Shown: one piece after another, positions 12,318 through 64,000 of the stretch
Position numbering within the stretch: the stretch's first letter is position 1
Layout of the letters: every line of letters begins with the position of its first letter
Source: Omphiscola glabra
Lineage: Eukaryota > Mollusca > Gastropoda > Lymnaeidae
Length of the DNA: 64,000 nt
Assembly: GCA_964017045.1 (NCBI GenBank)
Contig: OZ024797.1
Span: forward strand, 15,582,863-15,646,862
Reading direction: 5' to 3'
Position numbers and translations under genes: made by a program
The notes under the pieces: generated by a model
The model's database searches: none
What the model was told of the DNA's origin: nothing
The model's input: the letters and a program-made list of their open reading frames with translations, nothing else

Positions 12318-12325
12318 ATGCCCAT

Positions 12326-15300
12326 TGTTACGATAGAGCAACACCTGGTTACTCCTTGGGAAGATGATACCAGCTAGAAACTATACTATAATTGTCAGCT
12401 TTACTGACAAAAATCATATTTATACCACAAACAATGATACTTAGTCTTTAACAACCTTTTAATTGATTCTGCTTTATAAAATTTAAGTGTAAAAACTTTC
12501 TAACTTGTTGATTAACAAGCTAAAGATGTAATAAAATGTTTTCCCTAAAATTTTGTGTCATTAAAATAGATCAGCACAAAGTAAAATGTATTTATAAATT
12601 TATTTATATTATAATTCATTTTGAGGGGAAGGGTAGAACATTTTGACATAATTAAATTGACAGTTGTTGACAAGGGTAGTGGGTAAAAAATTGCGTAAAA
12701 ATTGTTGACGTAATTAATGGATGACCCATATGATGAAATATCACTGCATAGAACACCAAGAAAATGTACACGCAAAAGCTTGAAAGATGGATGAGTCATG
12801 CAGATTGTTTTAAAGGCCAAGAGATTGAATCATAGCCAAATCCAGGAATTACTTAAATTTATGGTTGCGGACTATTGGGACATCATTTATTTTTATGCAG
12901 TAAGATGGTTAAGTTGAAGTAAAATGTTAAGAAGCTTTTGTTTTTGAAATGAAATCAAGTCATTTATTGGATCAAAAACAATATTTGCGTGCCATAATTT
13001 TACCATTAAAACTGAATCACACACTTGTTAGTAGACTTAACCGCTCATCTAAATGAGTTAAACATGCGTTTTCAAGGTGAAAGCATAATGATCAGTGCAA
13101 TATTTCAAACTAAAAGAGCGTAAAACTGAAAAAATGGTAATCTCAAATTAAGACAAACAATTTTATGAATTTTGACACGTTGGCAAAACACAATCCTGTG
13201 AACAGTGAAATATGACAATGTGCAGCTTAGCCTTTCGATTTGATACAAGAATTTGAGCTTTCAATACATCAGCGACTCTATTTTCAGTCAACATACATAC
13301 ATAAATAGAGCTGCAATCTGACATTAACTTAAAGAAAAATTTCATCATGTCTCTTTCCTGGACTTCCCAGATGAAACATCCCTCATTCCATTATCATGCC
13401 CTATCCGGTACTTTTATATTAAAAAAATAATTACTTAAATATATCAACTATATATTACATTCTAGGTTGTTGATTTTTTCCTCATCGTTAGTGCTATTTA
13501 TGTGTGGACAAAATGGCTCGTCTTATTCCTATGAGGCGCAGACAATCGTCTTTACGCACTTCGAAAAATATTTTTGTTTGTTATTTCCCCCCCCCCCCCC
13601 CCCCCCCCCGTTTTTAATGATGCAATCACAACAAACTTTCAGATCTCATAAAACTGTACACAATAAAGAGTCTAACAGTGTTCATTAAGATTAAGAAACA
13701 TTTGTAAAAATGTATTACCGGTAATTTAAAAGTATTAGTATTAATAGCACAACATTTACTAAAAGATACAAAGCTTTGAAACAAATAAAGTTTTTGACAT
13801 AAAAATCACAGCTACAGTTTTACTTGTTAAAATCCTTGTATACAAAAAAAGATACAATTATGTGATTTTTTTCCTTGATAAACTAAGTTTTGACATCTAA
13901 TATTGGCACTGCTGACCTTAAACCATCCGTTTCATTTTGATCCCCAATCTGGCCAATAAATGTAATTAAATAGTTATAGTGCAAGTAACTGAAGCACTAT
14001 TTTTTTAGGGATTTGGAGCAGGGTCTTTTTTCCTAGAGCTGGAGCCAGTAAACATTGAGCTCACACAATTTACAAAAATTAAGTTTTAAAAAATTAAAAT
14101 GATATGATTTCAACTTTTTCATTCAAAAAATGTAATTAACTTATTAAATTTGATGCTTTTTCTTGAAGCACTTGGGGAGGAGCTGACAAAAATTTGTTCT
14201 GAGCAGAGCTCGCTAAAAATAAATGCTGCTCCAAATCCCTGCCATCTAACAAAACTGTACAATATTATATATATTATTTATATTATTATTTCATACTCAT
14301 TATATGCACTGCTAAATTTAAAAAACAGCAATACTTTTAATTAACATTAATTTATATGGTATAAGGATCTTAAACTAAAATAACTAAAAAAATAAGCAAT
14401 ACCAAGATCAAGACTAACATTGTAAAAAAAATTATTTAAAAAATCAGTTCTTTACACTAAATGTTTGTACCAGAAAAGTGTGACTGAATGGATTTCCCGA
14501 CTCACAGGCCTGGTTTTCCGGGAGATGGTGGATGATAAAAAGTGACTAGTGAAACAAAAAGTGGTGCATGGCAACAGTACAAAATTGAATGGAAATACTA
14601 TTTTAGAACTTGGAAATGAGTTTTCAGAAAGAAATAATTCATTTTGAACACATTCAAAAATGCTGCTATAAAGCCTACCAACAAACCAACGCAATATTTT
14701 AAATGATTATAGAGAAGTGTTGGTCAGCAAACCACTTCAAACTTCAAGATGGACTTAGGCTATGGTTCGCATGGTTCCCTAAATCACAATAAATGCATCA
14801 TATTTATAATCGTAATGAGAAAAAAAAGACAATCTGATTTCAGTTAAGTGAATCTTTTGTCTCTAATTTTTAAAATAATGGTATGTTTTATTTATTTATA
14901 AAATGACATAGATGTTCTTTATTTCTCTTCAAATAGCCCTTGTGCAAGTTCCGATTTTTTAAAATTAGGAATCAAAAAGAGCATGTTAAACAATTCTTTG
15001 ACTTTGATCTACAAAATTTAGATGCAGCAAACTAACAAAACCAGCCTAAGGATGTGGACACTCAAACTCAAACAGCAGCTGAAGTTCCTATTTAAGACTG
15101 TTGCTGGGCAGATTCATCCAAGATTTTTCTGCTTTAAACACAATTTCACTTACTGGTCTCAGAACAAAGACAAAGTTCCTTTATAATACAAGAACTCAAG
15201 CGTCCTAAATGCTTTGTTACGAGAAGTGTTGAAATATTACTTTAAAGATCTGTATGTCATCACCACAAGCAGTCTTTCAAACTTTATAAAGATAAAAAAA

Positions 15301-15525
15301 AGTCTATGGATTCAGCATTCTGGATCACCTTCAGGTGCAATTGATGCAATCATGAAAGTTTACAAGCTGTAAGTCATTGATTAGTATGACCTACACAGAG
15401 AGGAGGCAAGATGCCACCAGCTTCCTACTAAAAAAAACAAGAAAAAATGAAGTCCCAGAAGTTGTATGACATTGGCAAAGCCTATACATAACAATTTATG
15501 ATATTAGTAATATTTAGAACTTTGA
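12326..15525. other. no secure gene besides the candidate exon at 13.2 kb
   Basis: AT-rich. Contains a C tract at about 13588-13609. Plus-strand stretches near 12710-12850 and 14450-14760 hint at eroded transposon coding sequence, but I cannot assign families. Confidence 0.35.
13163..13310 (-). CDS. candidate further GCN2 C-terminal exon (uncertain)
   Basis: After an AG acceptor the frame that completes the AG left by the 18.0-kb exon reads IYVCMLTENRVADVLKAQI and later LHIVIFHCSQDCVL, then a stop at 13163. The hydrophobic strand, Glu/Arg turn and Gln pattern resembles the GCN2 C-terminal domain. Identity is low and only about 49 codons remain, fewer than expected, so this could be a chance open frame or only part of an exon. 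Confidence 0.3.
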
Positions 15526-17085
15526 AATATTAGTCCAGCAACGGACAATGAAAGCTTGCCCATTCTCCACGCAGAAGTAGAAGCAGCAGTCCAAGCACTC
15601 CAAATAGGAAAGGCCGCAGGAGTAGATAATATCCCTGCCGAGTTAATGAAACAGGGAGGAGAAACAATGATAAATGCCCTAACCAATATTTGTAACAAAA
15701 TATGGCTAACAGGGGAATGGCCCAAATCATGGACCCAATCTCTCATCATCACCCTCCCCAAGAAAGGAAACCTACAGCTATGTCAAAACTATCGCACCAT
15801 TAGCCTAATAAACCACCCAAGCAAGGTCATGCTCAAGGTCATACTGAACCGACTAAGACCATATGCCGACAGAATAATTGCTGAAGAACAGGCGGGCTTT
15901 AGGCAAGGCCGTGGCACTACTGAGCAGATCCTAAACCTCCGGATACTATGTGAGAAATATGCTCAACACCAACAAAACCTATACCACGTCTTTGTAGATT
16001 TCAAGAAGGCATTCGACAGGGTTTGGCATGCTGCTTTATGGGTCACCATGAGGCACAACATCAACACAAACTTAACCAGAATGATAAGAAGCCTCTATGA
16101 TAAGGCCACCAGTGCAGTCTTCTTAAACAATAACATCATAGAATGGTTCAAGACCACGGTTGGAGTACGACAAGGCTGCTTGCTCTCCCCCACCCTGTTC
16201 AACATCTTCTTAGAGAGAATTATGTCAGATGCACTAGAAACGCATGTAGGGACAGTCAGCATTGGTGGCAGAACAATCACCAACCTACGTTTTGCGGATG
16301 ACATAGACGGACTGGCTGGAAGCGAGGAAGAGCTAGCCAACCTAGTAAAGAGTCTCGACAAGACTTCATCGTCCTTTGGCATGCAAATCAGTGCAGAAAA
16401 GACAAAAATGATGATGAATAGCACTAATGGAATCACCACTGAAATAAAGGTCAGGGAGGAAAGATTAGAGACCGTTGGCAGCTTCAAGTACCACGGAGCA
16501 ATAGTATCGGAACAAGGCTCCTAGCCCGAATTAATGGCCAGGATTGCGCAGACCATGACAGCTCTAAAGAGGCTCAAGAAAATATGGAAAGACAAAAATA
16601 TAGCCCCCAGCACCAAAATCAGGCTGATGCGCTCATTAATCCTCTCCATTTTCTTATATGCCTGTGAGTCCTGGACATTAACGGCAGAACTTGAAAGGAA
16701 AATAAAGGCGATGGAGATGAGATGTTACAGAGGCATTCTTGGCATCTGCTATAGAGACCACATCACCAATGAGCAAATAAAAGAAAGGATTCTTCAGGCA
16801 ATTGGGCAATACGATGACCTCCTGACATCTGTTAAAAAGCGCAAACTTGAGTGGTATGGCCACGTGACCAGAAAACAAGGGCTCGCCAAAGAGATCTTGC
16901 AGGGCACTACTAGAGGAGGAAGAAGAAGAGGAAGACAAAGAAAAAGATGGGAAGATAATATCAAAGAATGGACGGGATTAAAACTAGGCGATGCTATGCT
17001 TAGGGCAGAAGACCGAGAGGAATGGAGAAGAATAGTGTACATGTCATCTGTGGCGCCCCAACGGTCGAAGGACTACGGGACCTGA
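15526..17085 (+). pseudogene. RTE-type LINE reverse transcriptase, one in-frame stop
   Basis: Encodes an RT from the pre-finger region (GKAAGVDNIPAELMKQGGE) through FVDFKKAFDRVWH (block A), VGVRQGCLLSPTLFNIFLER (block B), LRFADDIDGLAGSEEE (FADD at about 16288) and the C-terminal tail (SIFLYACESWTLTAELERK, RKLEWYGHVTR, GGRRRGRQRKRWEDNIKEWT). A single TAG at 16522-16524 replaces the Lys usual in this family (GSKPE); the frame then continues unchanged to the natural stop at 17083. The TGA repeat after the stop is the typical RTE 3' tail. The element is 5'-truncated: no endonuclease is seen. Confidence 0.93.
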
Positions 17086-17439
17086 TGATGATGAAATTTA
17101 ATTACTTGCAGTTTTTGGATTTTCTTAAATTTGTTTTCTTTGATATTATGTATACATGAATGGATCAACATTATTTGAAAATTTAAATATGCATTTATTA
17201 AAATCATACTGTATTGTCAATTTAAAAAAAAAACATTTATTGATATTTAAAATATATAGACTAATTGTTTTATGTTTTTCATGTTATTTTGGTTTTGTTA
17301 ATTTAGAACATGGTATTGCTATGGTGGAGACTTCAATAATGAAAATGGCAAGAATGTTCAACTTTTTATGAAGGTATAAAATGGTAGATGAAAATTTTGA
17401 AAGAAATGTTTTCTCAAAACTGTATTCATTATAAATGAT

Positions 17440-17523
17440 ATAGGTTTAGTATATTAAATGTTTTTTGCTTTTTTTTTTTTTATGTAAAAAAAAAGCAAAA
17501 AACATTTAATATACTAAACCTAT
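17440..17523. repeat. perfect 38-bp inverted repeat with 8-nt loop
   Basis: Arms 17440-17477 and 17486-17523 are exact reverse complements (ATAGGTTTAGTATATTAAAT onward), separated by TTTTATGT. A partial direct duplication of the arm follows (TATGTTTAGTATATG). Confidence 0.95.
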
Positions 17524-18033
17524 GTTTAGTATATGTTTTTTATGTAAAAAAAAATAAATAATAATAATTGATAGTCTAAAATTAGTGAACTTATAAGGAA
17601 ATATATCATTAGTAATTAGAAATATATATACAGAGTGGCCCAGAAAAACTGATTACATCTCTATCCATGTAATAATTTGAGGGCGGCCATATGGACATCC
17701 AGTTCTGCGAATGAGCACTCCTGTACAAATCTAGAAGGAGAAGAAATTTGAAAAAAAAACAATCAAATCACATCAATGACCAAATTTTTATCAGCAAAAA
17801 CAAAAAATATGTATTTGTACAGTTATATGACTTGATTCCACTGATGAAAATTTTAGTATTTGGATTGCATGTCATTTTCATGTACTGTAATACAACTAGT
17901 GTCAATAAAAATATCAAATTTAGATTTACTTATATTTTCCACTGGTATATAAAATATAATGCTAAGGTGGTTTTGGACCTAGATGGTTTGAATTAGGACA
18001 CTCAAATACAAATATAAACATTTTAGTGTTTAC

Positions 18034-60900
<42,867 letters not shown>

Positions 60901-63900
60901 CTGAGCAATGAAATCAATTCAAAATATTAAAATGAAACCATTTTAAAACAATGTGAAAGGCTGTAAAGTTGGGCAAAGTTGAGAAAATCCAGCTATTTGA
61001 TTTTTTATCTTGGGATAATCCTCTGATACTGCCACATATTTGTAATTATCCTGTACGGCCGAAAGCAGAGATCCCTGTTCAAAATTTGTCCTGCCCGGGG
61101 TATGACAGTAATAAATTAGCCATATAAAACATAATTGTCCCTAGAGTTGAGCTGCTGTCTTCCAATTTCTTTTGAGTTCATTGCACCAGTTTTTACCCAA
61201 AGTGATGTTTTATGGACCGGCATCTGTGCCTGAGCCTTATGTTTTCGATCCGCAGAACATGAGTCAAAACATGGGGGAAAAATATAATTGTTCCACATCT
61301 GAGCCTTGTTTTTAAAAAAAAAACAAAGTGTCTTGAGCATGAAAATACCCTGCGTTGTATGCATCTAGAAGTTAGAAGAGGCTGGAAAGCTGATGTTATG
61401 TGCCAGATTAAAATTTTAACCTATCAAGATAAGGACAGCATAAATCAATGCCAAATCAATTTTGCAAACATCTTTTGACTAAAGAATAACTAATAATGAA
61501 AAGCATTAAATCATAATCCTTAATTTAATCCCATCCAATTAGTGGTTCATGGATTTACAAATAAAATATAAAAGAAAAATAATTAATAGATCTGGCCGTG
61601 GCTGTGGTCCCTGCCGAAATAGGAAGCTTGTCCACTAAACTTAAAATTTGAGAAGCATTGCATTACACCAATTACATGCACATATCTGCACAAGTTAGAA
61701 TGCTCTACATTAATTTTAAAGCATACAGAGCTACCATTGCACCACAGGAATATCATTAGAAATATTAATCTTTGGTAAATGTTTACAAAAGTATGATTTT
61801 TAAACTGTTTGAGTAACATTAAACTACCTAGATAGAGGACTACCTCATGCCAATGAAATATATAGTTTTACATTCTTTCTGGTTCTTTTTCCTTATAAAA
61901 AGACACAAAAGCTGAAAAAGCAACTGTGGCCGCTGTATTTTTATTTGATATGCTGAAAATAAATCTATACAAATTATTACAAATTTAACCAAAACAGGGA
62001 ACACATTTCCATTTCTTCAAATCTATAAAAGCATCTATCTTATAATATCTTCTAAAAAGACACATATATAACTTTTAATACTCACGATGCCCCTTCCATT
62101 TAACTGCTCCAAACTATTATAACCAAAATAATGATGACTTTACTTGCTCAATGCTTGAACTTAGTTGAAGCTTGGTACCAAGAGAAGTGGTGAAGTAATA
62201 GAAATTCCTAAACGAAAAACAATTAGCATTATTTATAAAAATCTAATGAGATGAAAAGTTTAAGCACAACTGCTAGTGTTTCTTGCCAGGAAATTGCAGA
62301 TACAAACTTTTAGAATACAATCTTTTTTTTTTAAATTTCAGCAAGTTACAAAAATTTGCTATATGCTAAGACCTGTAATATCTTGTCAATTGCGCTAAAT
62401 TTTTAACCTCAGCACCTGTAGTACATAGGTTCTCAAGCGTTTTCAATTAATGATCATATTTATCTAGAGGCAAAGTTACCCACGATGGTTTTTCATTGAA
62501 AAGGGGCTTTTTAATGTGGTAAATTCTGTTAAATGAAAGCATGTCAAAACATGATTTGTTTTGGTCAAGTTTTACTTAGCAACATATTTAATGTCATGAT
62601 TGAAATTCAAACTTTAAGACACCAATTAAATAAAAAAAACTTTTTTTTTAGTTTATAGTTTTAGCTGGAGACCCCCACAGTGAGATCCTTTCTCAACCTC
62701 ATCTAAATGTCCTATGAACTAGGAACCTGTGCTCAAGTAACTAGATTACTATACACCACACACCACCAGGCTGTTCATGTGCCAAAAGTACCTGCATAAC
62801 TTGTAGTGCTATTTTAATTCCTAAATCAGACTAAAAATACATAAATATATTAAAATTTTAAATTATTTTTTTCAACCAGCTACCCTGAGTGAAAATGGAC
62901 AGTGGTGGACTGGAGTTTCCAAGCGTCCCAGAACAAAAATCATTAAATAGAGAGAGTAGTAGAGACTTAAAGTTTTATTCAAATTTATTGAAACGTAGAA
63001 GCGGTACAGTGCTCAGATATCCCCAGCCAATGGGTTAGCAGCCCACCGGGATATGTACCAGTGTTCCAGACCAAACCCTAGACAGTGGTGTAACTCGGGT
63101 TAGTGCAGACTGTGGCAGGACAAGATTTTTGTCATCTTCCTTCCAGAAAAAAATAAAATGCTTCAGGTGCCTGAAAATGCTGGATTAACCAAATGGCAAA
63201 GGAGGCATGTGCCTATGGGCCATTGGGCCCCATGACATGGGATCCAAATTTTTGGGGGGAGGGGGCAGAGGGGACTCAAAATAATTTATAAAATTAGGAG
63301 ACGAAATGAACAAATAAGGGAAACAACATACATCGAAAATGTTTTCCTTAGATTATGAAAGGGAAGATTTTGAAAAACTGTCATCTTTTGATGACAGCTG
63401 GGATGAATAGAATAAAAGTACAAAGTCAGCTAATTGGGTCAGTGAATTAGTGACCAAACAATGGGAAAGAAGAAGAAATGTATCTTCTCAGTCTATGTTT
63501 AAAAGGGTGTCTAAAAGTGCCACATCGAATTCCTACATGTGCGCTCCCAACCTACACATTGATTTATAATTTATAGATTGTAAGGCCTAATTACAGCAAA
63601 GTGCCTCCCTGGGTGTTCACCCCTTTAACACCCATTAGGTATGGTATGCCAGTGGGGAGGCCCAGGTTCCTCCACAGAACATGTCTTTTTTCATCACTGA
63701 CACTGCTAATGTAGCACATTTTTTAGCCCTTTGCTTCATCTTTCTGGGATACCATGCGGTGAAAAATTTTTAAATATGCATTTATCCTAAGAAAATAAAC
63801 TCCAAAAACATTATATTTGATGTTATAGTGTCTCTGTAATATTGCGTTGTGATTAATATTATTTATTGTAAATACTAGCAATTTGGAGCAGGAGTTGCGA

Positions 63901-64000
63901 AATGCCAATAGGTAAAGTGTATAGCTTTCAAGTGAATTTATTTACAAAAACCTCTTGAATGGAGGCCCTATACCTTTTTAAATAGGGCCAGTTTACTATC
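60901..64000. other. upstream of the first GCN2 exon found; no gene recognised
   Basis: AT-rich. The RWD-domain exons of GCN2 should lie upstream on the minus strand, but I could not identify them here. A minus-strand stretch at about 62135-62210 (FYYFTTSLGTKLQLSSSIEQ) has splice-like borders but does not join in phase. Repeat-like text occurs near 63180-63270 and 63600-63680. Confidence 0.4.

Noticed and set aside
12545..12820. GCN2 terminal exon ending in FVLIYFNDTKF
   Set aside because: Superficially like the FLYSYRDD end of GCN2, but the upstream residues do not match and the sequence is low-complexity AT-rich; no phase evidence.
17440..17523. microRNA precursor
   Set aside because: Perfect pairing, homopolymer runs at the loop and lack of typical bulges make it more like a snap-back duplication; no small-RNA data.

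Overview
The window looks like nuclear DNA of an invertebrate animal. It is AT-rich, has spliced genes with GT/AG introns and is crowded with transposon remnants. The LINE types (RTE-like, CR1/Jockey-like and others) and the many hAT elements suggest an aquatic invertebrate, perhaps a lophotrochozoan such as a mollusc; this placement is inference. There is no bacterial-style operon, CRISPR array or confirmed RNA gene.

One cellular gene dominates. On the minus strand, from about 60.9 kb down to 18.0 kb, lies most of EIF2AK4 (GCN2), the eIF2-alpha kinase that senses uncharged tRNA. I resolved 31 exons whose GT/AG borders and reading phases join without a break (3771 nt, 1257 codons). They encode, in order, a basic linker, a degenerate pseudokinase domain, a complete eIF2-alpha kinase domain with an acidic/serine-rich insert, a histidyl-tRNA-synthetase-like domain ending in the anticodon-binding-like fold, and the start of the C-terminal region. 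The N-terminal RWD domain is not recognisable in 60.9-64 kb and is probably outside the window. The last roughly 100-190 residues are not securely placed; one candidate exon is at 13.2-13.3 kb.

Layout. 1-1230: copy of a repeat family that recurs at 31.5-35.2 kb. 1239-2.8 kb: small hAT element and AT-rich repeats. 3.3-3.4 kb: minisatellite. 3.8-5.0 kb: broken, apparently chimeric LINE. 5.5-7.1 kb: tRNA-derived SINE and an LTR-like stretch. 7.1-12.3 kb: several short hAT-type elements, and a decayed plus-strand C2H2 zinc-finger fragment. 13.2 kb: candidate GCN2 exon. 15.5-17.1 kb: RTE-type reverse transcriptase. 17.4 kb: long perfect hairpin. 18-61 kb: GCN2, nearly every large intron of which carries at least one mobile element. 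61-64 kb: no gene recognised.

The mobile elements are the other main content. Several hAT-like elements have perfect 8-bp target-site duplications (12141-12317, 37501-37850, 38365-39678, 54510-56790, 57973-60607). One contains a second, nested transposase-bearing hAT. A separate miniature family has 6-bp duplications. The intron between the two HisRS-like exons at 35.6 and 31.2 kb holds a tandemly rearranged repeat with multiple heat-shock-element-like motifs, which is the most intriguing regulatory observation here but remains a hypothesis.
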